From Phoronis australis (taxonomy: Eukaryota > Phoronida > Phoronidae), in the NCBI GenBank assembly GCA_002633005.1, contig NMRA01000019.1, positions 772,343 through 836,342 of the forward strand: a stretch of DNA of 64,000 bases, in the 5' to 3' direction. The translations under genes and the position numbers were made by a program. The notes beneath the pieces are model-generated. The model was not told where the DNA came from. It saw nothing but the letters and a program-made list of their open reading frames with translations, and made no database searches. Below, in pieces: positions 25,801-41,200 of the stretch (its first letter is position 1; the number at the start of each line of letters is the position of its first letter).

Positions 25801-28800
25801 GCTTTTAGTTTGTTCCTAAGCAGTCTGTGGATTTCTGTCTTATGGCTTAAAGTTGTTGACAAACTTTTTATCCTTAACGTGATTTGGTGAAATATGCTAA
25901 GTCTTTCGTAGACTGGTGTTAAGCCAAAAGACAATAGACTTTTCGAGAAACATCCCTCTGGTGTCATTGTATCCTACTGTACTCGTCCACATTATCCAGG
26001 GCTTGGAATTTCCGCTAAAACGCGGATTTCCGCTTTTTTCAAATGTGCTTTCCGCTTTTTTTATAATATTTCCGCGTAAAAAATCGGATTTGATATAAAA
26101 TTTCCGCGGCAAATTCCTTTCTTACCGCAGCGTTGCAGACGACGTTCACCTCGAAAAGCGGAAGTTGCCGTTGCTCTTTATGTTTTGGAGGAACGTAAAT
26201 TGTCAACATTGCCGGGGCATCTGGGACAGCTTGGTGTGATTTTCAATGGCATCTCGTGTTATTGTTAAGCGCGGCGACAAATACTGCCGCTCTGCAGCCA
26301 AAAATGTGTGGGTTGGGAGTGGACGGGCGAGCCAAAAGGATGCAGACGCATGCTTCTGATGGNTTTCTGTCTTATGGCTTAAAGTTGTTGACAAACTTTT
26401 TATCCTTAACGTGATTTGGTGAAATATGCTAAGTCTTTCGTAGACTGGTGTTAAGCCAAAAGACAATAGACTTTTCGAGAAACATCCCTCTGGTGTCATT
26501 GTATTTTACTGTACTCGTCCGCATTATCACAAATGTTCGGCCACCCCTGAAATTTGCCAAAATGTTCACTTTTAAATGCCATGCGTGGCTCAGCGTCCTG
26601 TTTCTTACTAAAAGGAGGTGCGAAGGGGTTCTTTGGGCTCATGGCCATTCTAGTATTATCACACGTGCTGAAATCCTATGCGTGAACAGCATATGCCCAG
26701 CTGTGCCTGTTGGTAATGGTTGCTGCGTTAGAAAATTTAATGATGCATTTTCCGAGCTGATTGATACATACCATGGTGGAGAAAAAGGAAAAACTTAATT
26801 GTCTTACACCTTTTTACTGGTATCTGACATTGGGCATGCCATGCATCAGTCTAGTACAACTTAACACATTATGTTATACCACATTGGGTGTAATGTTATT
26901 TGTCGAGAATGCGCTCACCATATATACTTCATTAATAAAAAATAATTGCAGGCGGTCTGATACGCGTTGTACCAGACATACGCAGGCCACGCATGGGGGC
27001 CCATTGCACTGATCAAATGCAACCATTTTTATACTTTTATTGATATATGGTTAAAACTGATGAAGAGCTAGAAACCTGACTCAAGGGTTTTTGGCCCAGT
27101 GGGATTCGAACCCACCACCTCTAGTAAAGAAAGCGGGCACCTATCTCACTAGGCTACACTGCCTCCACTATATATTTAATTGCCCTACAAGAACTCTATG
27201 AAATGAAAATGGATAGAAATTTCAAATCTTTGCGCTATATTTCTGTGGTTTTGCATAACAGAAATATCCTTTCCTTGAACAAGGAAGTAAGAAAAATCAC
27301 GGGCATAACTAACGATTGTGGAAACTCCACCAAAATTTATTTAACAGAAACTGCGTGTGCGAATCACAGTCGTTGTAAGATTACATGTTGCCTCTTTTCT
27401 ACAAGTTGCCGCTAAAGTACTCCTAGTTACCTTTATGGTGATGGGACCATGCATGGTGGACTTGAACTAGACACTGTCAGATTGTTTTAAAAGATGGACA
27501 CATGAACCACATAGTGAAGCTAACTTGACTGGGAGCAACTATTCTCGGTCAATGTTGGCCTGTTTCGAGGGTTTGTGTATTTATGACTTTTGCACGTGAT
27601 GGGAAAATGGAAACAGCTGAAAAAAGATAGTGAGAGTGCAGAAAATCAATCTGATTTGTAATTTTGTAATGCAAGTCAAATATTCGCATTCATGTGGTTC
27701 CAAGAACAACGGTTTTTTCATAGATTCTTACAGTTATCAGAACTTAAAACAGTGAGAACATCTATCTCAGACAGGCAGATTTGAAAACTTTCCCAATAGA
27801 CAAAGCCACCCTGGCTACTTGACTTTACCCACTTTTATGTTGTGAAGGTGGAGACCGCATCATGCAGAGCATTGACCTCCTCTCTGGGTTTGCTTGTGTT
27901 GCATATCAACCTTGCCTGACTTTACTGAAACACTGTGCAGTTTCTAATTATTTTCTGTGTTACTGTTGGGTGAAGTTGTCTTCACAATTTGTTTTTGAAG
28001 CCTCAAGACTGACTCAGAAATATTAAAGCTACAACTTGTGCTAGCATTTAATCTGACTCCTCCAGCACACTGTCAAAAGAACACAATGGCTCACAAGCGA
28101 TAACATGAATCTGCCAACTGTGTAAATGATATGGCCTGAGGTGATTCATTTGAGGGCAACCTTGCGTAACCTGTCTGATGATGGCTCATGTTTTGGGCAC
28201 ACTTTGAGTTTCAATATTTCTCTTAATGTTCTACTGATTGATTTGACTTGTGCATAAATCCAATGCATAGTTCCCATGGCAATAACCTGAACCAACCGTG
28301 CAGGTTAGTGCCCACCCAACCATCTCTCAAACATTTCTGTTTTAAATACCTTTTTTTTGGCTGAACACCCACCCCCTTATTTGTGAGTTTGCTAATTTAG
28401 GTGCCCCAGATCAGTACAGTGCATCAAATTGATTGGTTGTTCCCTGGAACACTTTATGTCTCAAAAGCACAATAGCTTGCTGATAGTCAACACAGTACAT
28501 TGTACTAAAACAAGTGATTAACAATAAAAATCAAGTAATATTAAATCACATGATTCTGAACTGTAAAACATGTTTGATTTATAATGATCTCCATTACTGA
28601 CTGATGCGTTGGGTTTCATTTATATTAAATGGGTGACCCTACCACCTGACAATACTCTGTTGACTTAATTTTTGTTTTCCTCAGATCTGGCCAACTGCAA
28701 GTGTATCACCCATGAGCCAGTGTCTGTGGAAGACTATATTGACTCCAAAGGGTGAGTTGTACCGTTTTTACTAACTGACCTGTGCGCCTTCTCCAAGTTT

Positions 28801-29185
28801 GCTTAACAAATGTCAGCATTAAGTCTTTAGACCGAAATATTCTTATTCGTATGGGCTTCACTGATACACTGGAAGGGCAGCAAGATGCACACCAGAAGCG
28901 AGGTGTACAGTGAAGCAACAACATGAATGGGAATAGTTCATATTTTATGATAATGAGTAATCGTACAATACAGACTGACATTTAGAGAGAATACATGATA
29001 ATTAATGACATTGTAAATGTGGGTGACAATGAGCCCACTAATGTCTTCAGTGAATACATAGGTTACATCGATGGTAATGGTGGGTGACAATGATCCCACA
29101 AGGCTATGGTAACAGACGTACTGAAAATGTACAATAAATAGAGAGAGAGAGGGAGGGAGGGAGGGAGNGGAGGGAGGGAGGGAGG

Positions 29186-29223
<38 letters not shown>

Positions 29224-32200
29224 AGACTGTCATAGACTATGAGAAAATTATGTAGGGTTAAAGGATGGGAGATTTTTGAGTAATAATTGTGACCGAATAA
29301 AAGAAATGAAGATAGGTGTCAATGTCAGCTCTCTGCCCAAAGGGATCACATGAATAAGTTGTTATGAGAAGTAGGTCATACGAGTGATAAAATAGGTCAG
29401 AGTCGCTTATACAAAATGGGTCATTTTGTTCACTATAATAATCATATACAAAATTTTTTGATTGATTATTGTGTGGTGGAAGACTTGTACTTGAGTTTAC
29501 TTTTTCTCAGTGTGGCCATATCATATGTGCTTTGTATTGATTTCGTAAATTCTGCAAAGCATCACATCAAGTACATTGAAAACTGACCATGGTTTGAAGT
29601 TTGTTGTGATAAAGAATAATTTGTATCAACTTGATTTGTTCAATATGATGCTTAAAGCTTAGATTCAGTGAATTTGATTCATATTTTCACCTTTTCTATG
29701 AATACCATTCCTTTCTTCATGTTACAGAAATGATGTCACTAAAGTAACTTACCGCCTCTTGATCAACGGTATTCCCGTCGATTCGGAACAGGTGAAGAAG
29801 CCCTCTGTCAGCGAGTATCAGACCTACTTGAATGAAGTGACCCGTCCTAATGGTCAGCCGTACGCAGTGATGAACCCTGACCAATTCAATCTGCTTCTTT
29901 ATCGGTGAGCGCGGAGTGGACATCTGTCCTGTAGTTTTCATGAGCAATTTGTAGAATTTCATCAAAATTCATTTAGGTCCCTTGACGTAAATGTGGATAT
30001 GAAAACCTGATTAAAATAACGAGGCAAAATAACTGATTTTTTTACTCTGATATATTGATTTTTGCCAAGAAGTGGAATTTTTATTGAAAGAAGACCAAAC
30101 ATTTACGGAAGGGCATACAGTCATGCATGGATGCATTGTTCACTTAATTCTACTGGCCATCACTTAGAAAAAGTTTTGAAGTTACACCATCTCTTTTCAA
30201 AAGGCCTAGATTTAAAGTTTTGGAGGGCCACACTTTTCACTTAAATAGTATTGTACGATGTACTTGATAAAGGGGCTCAAATGCAATGTTTACCCAATAG
30301 TGAATTGATGTTTTTAAAAGTTTCTTATCAGAAAAGCCCAGAATAATGTTGTAGGAGACTGTGCTGACACATGAAGGATATACTTCAAATTGTTTAAAAT
30401 TTTGTTTATTTACCCTTCTCCAAAGTATGTTCACTGTTTCACAGTCCGAAAATGAGTGCTTCAAAGTCTGTGTAGATTGTCCACAAAAGGAGCATGAGTC
30501 GTAGTTTGCAACTAGTTAGTTTTTAAAAGAATTCGTCGTCAAAATTAACAACTACTAAAACGAGACTATTATATTCCATTAAGGCAGCTTTGATACCTAA
30601 AATATCTCTGATAAATGTGCAACTCCAAATATTTCCCTCTGGAGGAAACAAGTTCTTAAGAAATACTATGCCTCCATAGAACCAGTTCTTGTAAAAATTG
30701 CCTTATCCCCCCGGCTTGCGGGTCACTGCTCAACCATAAATGTAGGTAAAGTTTTACAAACTATCATCAATGTGATAGCCTTGTTCAATGCCTAGCAATT
30801 TATAGGGAAACTCACTTGAGATCAAATTTTCTTTTTTCATGGGCATTGTTGGTTTAGGTTTTACACAATATTAAAGCAACTAAAAACAATGGAAACCATG
30901 AATTTTCATAAGATTTGTTTGCAAAAAGGATAGGATGACAAAAAGCAAGCAATAAATATTTTTGGCTTATAAATCATCCTTCAGCTCAGTAATTTATGTC
31001 AAACCAGAGTTTGATTCTGAAGAAATTTTTATTGACTGTTGTATGTACTTAATTCATATCCCAGGTTACCTACAGTTTGTCTAGTAGCTGGAATGTATTA
31101 AATATTATGGGTTTTCATTTTATTTTCACTCAATGGTTGTTTGTGTCATCCTTTTCCAGACAGCTTCATTTTGACGTCAATTTCAAAGGCAGTGTTTACG
31201 AAGACGACTATTCCAAGTTGGAGAAGGCATTCTTGAACACATTCCTTGTCAAGTATCCTAGTGAGTATAGTTACACACAGTCATTTCATTGTTGATTTGA
31301 ATGCAGAAGTGTTACTATAGAATCTGATGCTACTAGCATTAATTTTGGAAAAAATGTTGAATTTTTCTTTAAAAAACTAAGCTAACAACTTATCAGTGAA
31401 TCCGTCGTTAACAGGTAGGCCCAATTTGAAATATTTACGCGTTCATTAAAATATAAATCTTTTTGCCATGCTTTAAATAACAAAACAAAGTATCGGTCGT
31501 GATAAACTTAATGTGAATGTGGTGTTCCTATGGTATTCAAAATTTTCCAAGAAACTGCAGTGTCAAGCAGGAATTGATGAATCAGTCAACATCAAAAGGC
31601 AACGTATTACATCCACTGTTAACTTGTTATAAAAGTTGGTTAATATCTCTATACAGATGGTTCTCACAATAGAGTGTGTAGATTAGCAAACTCTATTTGG
31701 GCTTAGGTAAATCTATTGTTATTGCCAGTGGCTAACTCTGCTATTCTGGACTCTACGACTTGACCAGTAACATGTTCAGGTTTTGTCCAAGTGTGGCAGA
31801 AGCTTTGGAGCAAATCAGAGGAGAAATATTAAATACATTAAATACATCTTTAATCGTAATGCATTTTGATTTTTTGTAAAAATATAGCTACAATTTATCT
31901 CTGATTGCTTACAAAGTTACGCAACTAAACTTTTAATAAAATCTTGTATTGTATATGACAGGTGTTTTTCTTTTTCTTCAGAACGTAAGGGCTGTAACTG
32001 TGTAGAGTTTGACATCAAGCAACAACAGGTGTTTACAGACGTATTTGGGTGAGTTTTCTGTCACCATCTTTTGCTGTATGATATCAGCTTATACACCGCA
32101 GACATATGCTGTATGATATCACTCAGTTTATACACACTGTCAGTCACATGAGAAAATTTCACTGAACATTAGGTAAGTGTAGTTGTTGTCTGGCGTGATA

Positions 32201-35200
32201 TCTTTTCTTCATATTCCCTCTCGTTGTCTGCCTTCTCCACTGTCTTCGTTCTAGCTTACAAAGTGACCACAGGTTCCCAATTTTGTTATTTTGTGGTTGT
32301 TTTTGTCAAGTTTCAACTCATAACAGTTTCCAGTCAAATTTTGTGTTTATTGTGATAGATAGTTTCACCTTCTTCTCTTTCACATTGCCAGGCCCAAGTG
32401 AGTGTCCGCTTCTATCTTTGCCAATACTAGGAAGTCTGACTCATTTTGGGACATGCGCTCATTGACAAAAATGCTCACTCTCATCAATTTCTGTAAAGGT
32501 CTTGTTGTTTTTTTGGAAAAGCTGCACAAATGTGCGTAAGCAAGTTGAAATGCCATCATTTGCCAAGCGATGAGTAAAAAGAAAAATGATGAATCATTTT
32601 TGCTCATCTTAGGCAGATTTTCTTGTTTGGAAAAGTGAACAACTATTTAAAAGACATATTGCACCACTGACTCGATTTTCAAAAAAAAACAACAAGAAAA
32701 CAGACCAGAACCAACTATGACTTTTTTGATCATACGTTTAACGTAATATTGTTTGCTCTATATCAGGAACAAGGTAACGCGACTTCTGTACACCATGCGT
32801 ATAGAAAATCGCCTGGTGAACCCGCTCAACAACCCTGAATATCGACTGGATTTGAACGTGCTGAAAAACCACTTGGGGGGCATCGGAAACAATATGAAGA
32901 CATGGGTGGGGCTGGATCAGTTCCTCACGCCCACCTCAACCATCTACAATGTGTACTTCAAGACACCCGTCGCCGACAACGACTTGAACAAGGTCAAACA
33001 GCAACTGGAGAAGACCTACGAAAAGTTGGATCCAAGTAATGTCGTGACCTCTGACCTTTGTGTAGCCAGCCAGCTATCTGTGCATGATTAAATGCCAGAA
33101 CACAACTAGGAATTGATATGGGTAAAAAAGTTGTGAGTTTAAGAAAAGCTGGCCGTTTCAGTTTGCCACACCTGAATTAGCGTCTCTTTCATCATGAAAC
33201 TTAATCAATGGTAGCATGCCTGAGACTGAAACATTCAAATGACACCAATCTTGACCTGTTTTAAAGTAACACAGGGTCATTTACTTGCTTCAAAAATATG
33301 CTTGTGACATGTGGACACGTCATTTGCTCTATTTTGTTTGTTTGAGAAAGCCACGTCTTGGTAGATGGTGACTGTTTTGCTGAAGTGAAATTTGCTCACA
33401 ATTTTGGTTCCCTGGTAGTAAAATACTCAAAACTGGTGACAAAGTGCTGGTATCTCTGGAAATTTGTTGTGAACTGTGCACAAACTTTTGAAAGAAGAAT
33501 AGTGGCTTGAAGAATATTCAGAAACAGAAATTGGCTAACAGATGGCGCTCTTTTTTCATGGCAGTCAACGTTGATGTGTATGATCACTCAACAAATTTAA
33601 CCGCACAATAGCGGGCTAACAGGATTTGTGCACCTCTAACCAAATTAGTCGACAAGGAAGACTGCAGTTTATGACATTAATTTAAGATTTTACTTCACCA
33701 GGAATTTTTACCCAGATCATTCCAAAGTTGTGTATTATTTTTGTATTTAATATACACAGCTTTGCGCCAAGGTTAACTTTTGTGTTGCTTCTTTCCTTGA
33801 CCTAGCTCTCGCTAGATTCACTATTAAGTGACTTTTGTCTTCATTTTTTTACTGTTTTGCACAGAACATTGAGCATTATGGGAAGATGGCCATTGGGCCT
33901 CCTGTAAACTGCTCAAATATTTTGTTTTCAGTGCTTTTATTTGCTGTTCAAGTCAGTTGGTGAACAGGAGCAAACGGACAGTACCCGGAGTAGACTATTT
34001 TATTTTAATTTTTAGCCAGTGAACTCTTTGGCCCTGTTGAATCCATCTAATTTACATGACCTCTAAAATTTGTCCTAGATGACCGACGCGAATCATCGAT
34101 CACTTTGATCCTACTTGTGGTTTCCGCTCTCACTGGACTTTACGCTGTCAGTATTTTTTCAATTGCAGGCCTTAAAGGAAAGGTTCAAGTGCAGATATTG
34201 AAGCAGGAACCATACGTAACATCTGATGGGTGAGTAAAGGTTAACTGAGGCCAGTGTGATCTCAGCTGATGTCTCTACAGTAGAAAATAATCTTTCATTG
34301 GAGACTTAAATTTTTGTACTTCCTAACTTGATATTCTTTAAGAGATTTTGCTGTCAGGAGCACAAACTCAAATTAAACCGTGATTGTCATCAATTACCTG
34401 AACATTAAGTGTAACTAGGTTTCTTGGATGTTTAATGATGGAGAACAGCTGTTGCTTTTAGGGATCATTTTTAATTTCAATATGTATTACATATCGAAGC
34501 TGAGCTGTCATGTGATCTTTGACTGTACTACGGGCTGTAAGTGAACTTCCATAAATCTTTTCTCAGGAAAACGATATCATCTGTCAAATACAAAGTGTTA
34601 GTTGATGGTGTCGTCACCAATCCCAAGGTACCACCAACTGAAGTGACGAGAGTGTTGAATGAGACTATGAACATCACAGGACCAACAGACAACTCTCGCT
34701 ATGAGTTGTACACGGGTCCCCTGACAGGTGTTGCTCCTCAGCAGGAGCAGTACAAACTATATCTGAAGAAGAAGTTGAACACAGATGGGCTTGCCAAGCT
34801 GAAGGACTCTCTACTGCAGGCCTGGCTAACGCAGAAACCCAGTAAATTGTTTACATACTTGTGAAATCTGCAATACTTGACTAAAACGGATCGCAGTTCT
34901 GCATTACAGGATAGATACAGTACTAAGGTCAAGGTCAATAAAAAAATACGCAAGAGAATTTTGGGACATATAAATAGCTGCTTCAATAAATTTCAACGAC
35001 ACTTTAATACTAAGGACACAAATGAATTAGACATGATGATTCTGTCACTGTTATCTTGAATTATTTTTAGTTTGCGTGAACACGACTTAATAATATACGT
35101 ATGAAATTAGGTTTCATTTGAGACAAATGGGTTTGGTTAATAAACATGCAGTTTGCCATTACATACTAAATGTTTTTAAGATAGTTTAACGTAAATGACA

Positions 35201-38200
35201 TCCAATATTTATTTAGATTTGTGCTTGGGAACTTAATGTGTTTAGTGCAAAGATCAGTCATTGTCTTTTCCTTGTTTTGCATTGCAGAACTGTCCAAAGA
35301 GTCAACAGATGTAGAAATCACCAGTGTAAAGCCAATGGTGAATAACAGAGGGTGCGTTACTTCATACCTTTAGTGTAGGGAGTTTACTTTCAGGTCTGAT
35401 AGCTGTCTTAATAAGAGTTTGGTATTTTGGGGATGAAGTAGTTTTTCTGTCACTTAAGTTTTTAGTCATGAAGCTCGCCACATATGTTCAATTGGCATAT
35501 TCTGTTACTTGATCAGTGACCGTTTTTGACCAACCAGAACTCGAATTCCCCTCTTACAAAAATTGAATGCAAATCTTGGTAAGTAGCGTAATTGACAATA
35601 CTGATTAACAACATTCATGAAAATTATCTTAGTGTCTTTATTTCCGTGTCATGTACAACCATCAGATTAGTTGGTTTTCATACACAACAAAATGCTTTGC
35701 CTATTCTTTATTGAACTATTTGGCTCCACCATTTTGCATTGTTAAGTGCAAGCTGTTACACAAGATCAACTGTCTCATAACATATTTGTTGTGCATTACT
35801 GAATCAGCCTCTGTTTCATCTCTGTTTCATCTCTCCCTTCTTACAGTGAAATGATTTATAAAGTTAACTACTTCTTGAAAGTGAACGGTAAACGAGTGGA
35901 TGCCAGCATCACGTACCCGCTAGACAATAAACATGTCAATCAACAAATACAGCTCAATGGACACAACATTCAACTAGGTAAGATAAACCCAAAGTGGGAA
36001 AAACATTACAAAGTCTATTCTGTTCCCCTTAAATGCTAATAAACAAGTTGCGATTGATGACATCCTGTAATGACCAGAAAGAGAATGTATTGGAATTTGC
36101 CCATGTGTTTGCAATGGCATATTACAAAAAGTTGCAATCTGAGTGATTTTGATCAAATTTACATGTCTTAAGTATTTGAAAAAAGACCACGAAGAATAGA
36201 ATAAAAGTATGGAATTAATTCCAGGCGTTATGACTGGTGAACAGGTGTTTACTTCAAACAGTGGTACGTCATGCTTTCTTGACTTTCTCAAAAAATTTCG
36301 TTGACATCCTGTTGCATCATTATACCTATGGACTGTTATTGCTCTTTTTTGCAGCTAATTAATTAATTAATTAATTAATTCCTGCCGTAGGGTAGATGTG
36401 GGTAATGCTGTTTTGACAGAAGGATGCATGATCTTTGTCATCGCTGAAGAAACAATCCTGTGGTCTGGTAACATGTCCTGTTTTCTCTTTGTCTAGTGGA
36501 CTCAGTTGTCAAGCCATCTGACTACCATGATGAGTCATCTCTCTACAAGTTGGTGCTGGATAAGCAGCTAACCTCTGAACAGGTGGAGAAATTGAAGACT
36601 TCTCTGAAAAAGGCCGTGGAGGCCAAATATCCAAGACTAGGGAAAGTGAAAATCACTACACTCCCTCAGCAGGAGTACACTACATCTGATGGGTGGGTAC
36701 ACGGTTATTCTAACTTGTATTTATCAAAAACACTTATGGCAAGCACTTTACAGTTAGTATGGAAATTGAGGGCAAAATTAAATTTTCTTGATTTTGAAGA
36801 TTAAGACATGGGCGATTTAGGTGTTCATATTTTTTCAAATATCGTACTCTGCATTTTGTATCAGCAGAGTACGAAAATTGAATTAGCAGATCATAAAATC
36901 GTTGGAAAAAACCATGCGTTCCTGTAGTATGTAACATTGAGGTGGTGCGATTGTTTGTTGTTTATCCTAATTCTTCAATTTCAGCTGGCCAATATTGCTC
37001 GTTTCTAAATTCGGTACAAGCTCCAACCTTGGGCAAAATTATTAGTTTTACTTTTCACTGTCCCAAACTGGATAAATTTTACTGTAATTTATATTTCACG
37101 TGCTCTAAAATTCTTCCCTTTGACACTTAAGCACTCAAGGGTTGACTTCCCAGTTTCTCTGTCTCATAAGCCGACTCACTGCCAATTTAAATGGATAAGG
37201 AATGCATACTACGATGAAAAAACAAGGCAAAATAATTCATTGCCATGTGGCATCAAACCTGTGAATGTGTTAACCTTTTATTAACTACCTTTTGATAGCT
37301 TTAAGCGCATGAGGATTCTAGACTATTACTGGCATTGGTTACCTCCATTTGCAGAGGTTTTATATAAACCCAGGGACTCTGTCTGAATATAAATGCAATA
37401 AATCTGGTGTTTCATGATATTGAGTACCATCTGAAGTGTCAGTTGAACACAAGGTTGGGCACAGTTAACACTATCATTTATGTGTTAATTTTTCTGAAAT
37501 TTTTGCATTTGACATTGAAATTAAAATCCTGTGTAGGTGCATCCATCAGCTTAATTGTAGTTTTCTGAGTTTTGTAAGATGTAATTTATGATTTGTATTT
37601 TTCCAGTAAAACCGTTCACAAGTTACTCTACAAGGTCACCTCCGACGTGACCTCTGTGACCCCGAACCTTATTCCGCCGTTGTCGCCTAAGACCGTTACG
37701 GAGTACATGAAAAAAGAGATGCCGTCTTTTGAGATGAACGTTCTCTCCCCTGACACCGTGCTCTATCCGGCCCTGTCAAAGAAGCATTTCTCACTGTTTA
37801 TGAAGAACAAGGTGTCACCCAGTGAATATACTAAACTGGAGAGTGACATCAAGAATACCATCACAAAATTCATGCCAGGTAAATAACATGATATGATGTA
37901 ACAGTGGGATATTACTGGTCATTAATAGTGTGACTGCATTCATATTATCACAAGTTTGCAAGCATTTGAAAGTCTGGTCTGCACGCCTCCTGTTGGCCAC
38001 ATCACCTGACCTGATGAATATACTGCAAGTCTGAGCTTTATGCCGCGACGGGGACTCGAAACCGAGACCATGTAAACACCCTAGGCCACTGAGCCATCGG
38101 GACCACAGAAATCCAATCAGACTTAGAAGTGGGCAGCCCACCCATAAAATCCCAAGTGTATGCTCATTTTATCACAAATTATTATCGGCAAGTAAATATT

Positions 38201-41200
38201 AAACGTGATCTGATTTGATATAACAGTTACTGATTTTGTTGAGATGAGGAATGCCATTACTAAGCTTATACCACATGCACACTGTGATACTTTTAAGAGG
38301 ATGGCAAGATTTTGATGGGGATTGTGATGATGTCACAGTTAATCATTGCAATGCCAGCCTTTAAACTGCATTATGTGGTTCATTCATCTCTGCTTTGTTG
38401 TTGACTTTCAGAGTTAAAAGGCAAAAACGTGAAGATCACCATCAAGGGTCAAGAGGAATACCTTGATAAAAACGGGTCAGTGAATAGAAGTCCTAAATTT
38501 TTTATTATTAGTAAATTAGCGCGCCTCTCTTGTGACATCTTATTTTCGCTGTCTGTTTACATCACTAAACTGTAGAAAACTGTATGCTTGGACTTTGAAA
38601 TAGCTGAATAAACTGGCGTGTAAACATTCACCAAAGAATGTCCTCGTACTGCATCATACAGCATGTGACACGGAAGACAACTGCGTCAATTTACAACAAA
38701 ACAATGGTGGGCAGGCAGATGCAGCCTTGATGGGTTCGCTAAAGAACATCATTTTTAGACAACGGGCACTTTTGAGAGTGGCACGTGGTAATCATTTGGA
38801 TGCTCTTGGTGGCAATGATATCGAGCCACAGTTAGATCTTGTCATAACTTAGATAATTACTCTATCCAACTTTTTAGTGCCTAGAATATCTAAAATAACT
38901 TCCAAGAGCCATATATATTAAGTTATTTTTACCAGTTTCATAGTTCCATAACTTGTAATTGGTGCCATCTACAAACTTCTACTCACTGTTGTCTGCTTAT
39001 TCCAGCAACAAGCGTTCTCGTCTGTACTACACAGTTGACGCCGATGGTAAACAGCTGGATGCCATTAACTCCCCGCAATACTTCAAGTATTTTTCGGAAA
39101 ATCTGTCACCATCTGGTGCTTACCTGATCGCCCCGGGCAACCAATTGGACTTCAGGGCCAAGAGAGACCAGTTTGCCACCTTCGTTGGACCTCAGGTGTC
39201 ACCAAAGGATATTCCGAAATTCGAGAAGGCAATTAAAGATGCTTGGCTGAAATTTAAGCCTGGTAAATGCACTCTTGGTTACACTTATCCTTGACATCTG
39301 GTTACTAATGAATGTAAAGGGGCTGAAAACCAGTGAGTTCTGTTAAAAAGAAAGTTTTGATATAGGACGCTCACTGTTATATAATCTGTCTCCTCTTGTT
39401 CCTCACGTAGATTATAATTTTTTCTTGACTTGAGAAGACCTTGCAGGTTTTTATTACTTCAAAACAGGCCCATTGAGTTCCTTGTCAGCTATGGTAGGTT
39501 AGTTTCAGTCGCCAAGTCGGTTTGACCAACAGGGAATTAATTTTAACTATTCAAAACAAAGAATAGGAATGCTATGACGTAGCTTTAGAAGAGTGACTAT
39601 GAAGAAAATTGGATCTTTTAATCTGGTTTTTGGTGGGTTTAGATATTAGCATATCACGGGATAATCGACGTTAAGCCATGACCAAATTTTTCATTTCTTT
39701 TTCTGTCCTTCTATTGGCCGTCTCGGTGTGATCGAGTCTGGTTGGGTATTGAATTGACTGTGGATTCTTCTGTCATTGCTTTATAGAAAAGCCAATCAAA
39801 TTGTGAGGGGTGATTTATGGTTGTATTATCTATTATTGCTTAAAATTTCTTTGTAGAACTTAAGAACAGGAACATCTCTGTTGAAGTAAACAGCGTTAAG
39901 AAATATTTGGACTCAAATGGGTATGTATTTTGACATTGGAAAACGTTTTACACAGTTGAACTGGTTTTATATTGCTCATTCTGCACCAACATGATATAAA
40001 ATGTTTCTGATTTTGTCTTCGCATGCATTTTAATTATAGTCTGGAGTTAGAAATCAGTACATCGCTTGGCTAGTTGTAATGTGAACAGCTAACTAGTTAG
40101 GTGTTACTCCAAAGCAGTTTTGGTGGTATCCAGGTCAACACATGACCCAGCAATGCAAGTCCATAACAGTTACTTAAGGGGAAGCAAGATGTTTTGTAAA
40201 ATTAATTTGTTGTTTTCTCCAGAAAAGAGCGTTGGAAGCTATCTTACTATGTCATGGATAATGGCAAGGTAGTCTCACGCATTAGCCTACCCAAACTGCC
40301 GCAGCAGTACATTGCGCAGCAGGTAACCTTCACTAACCAGTACGGATTGCAGTTCCGCGTACATGATGTCAGCAATGTCGTAGACTATGACGAACACCAG
40401 GTGGCTCTGTTCAAGAAGCACATTCTTCCCAATGATGTGCCGGTCGTAGAACAAGCCCTTACTGAAGCATGGTCCCAGAAACATCCGAGTAAGTAAAAAC
40501 GTATTGAATATGGAATTGAGGTTTATGTAATTGCTAATTCTATACATATTTTGGTCGTTTTCATTGTCTACGATGTCAAAAATAGCCATAAAGAATGAAA
40601 ATATTGCACTGTACAGGTGTCATATAATAAGGTTTGTGTTATATTTGGGACATTAGTCTTTTATTAAAAACCTGAGTCACAGTGTTTTTGATGTGCATAA
40701 TATGTAATTCATTTCGTGTATTCTTGTTGCTTTTAGATCTCAAACACCTGAATGTGAAAATCGCTAGACAAGATGAAGTCTTGACTGAAAATGGGTAATC
40801 AACTTTGACATTTCTGCATTTCTAGTTGTTGTATGCAGTAATACTTGTACCATATACACAATACTGAATATGTGGAGAAGTCTGCTGCACTAAAACACCA
40901 ACTTATGAAGAAGGACCCGCTTTCGAAGAAAACCCGTAGTTTCAGCAAAACCTTGTGAGCATGTCTAACCTTTGAACATGTCTAACCATTGCGTATAAAG
41001 TAACGTAGATCGACAACAATACACAGGCTTTGGTGGTGTTTGCATTACAATGTTGTTGGTTCGATATATTTGTGGGAATTGTTATACTGACTTGAATATT
41101 GGCTTCAACTCCTGCCTTTTGTTTTTTCATCAGTGACACCTTGTGGAAGGCCACGTACTTTGTCTACAGTGGCAACTACATTGCCAAGAAGTCATCACTG

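Noticed and set aside
27092-27166. Functional tRNA gene on the minus strand
   Set aside because: The A and B boxes are good, but the acceptor stem pairs in only three positions and no clear anticodon arm forms; a SINE is more likely.
31160-31260. SEA domain, from the FKGSVYE sequence resembling a GSVVV cleavage site
   Set aside because: The motif occurs in one copy only and sits before the second helix, not between the middle strands where the SEA cleavage site lies; other modules lack it.
38041-38106. Second functional tRNA gene
   Set aside because: Same reasons as above: no clean anticodon stem and a position inside an intron.
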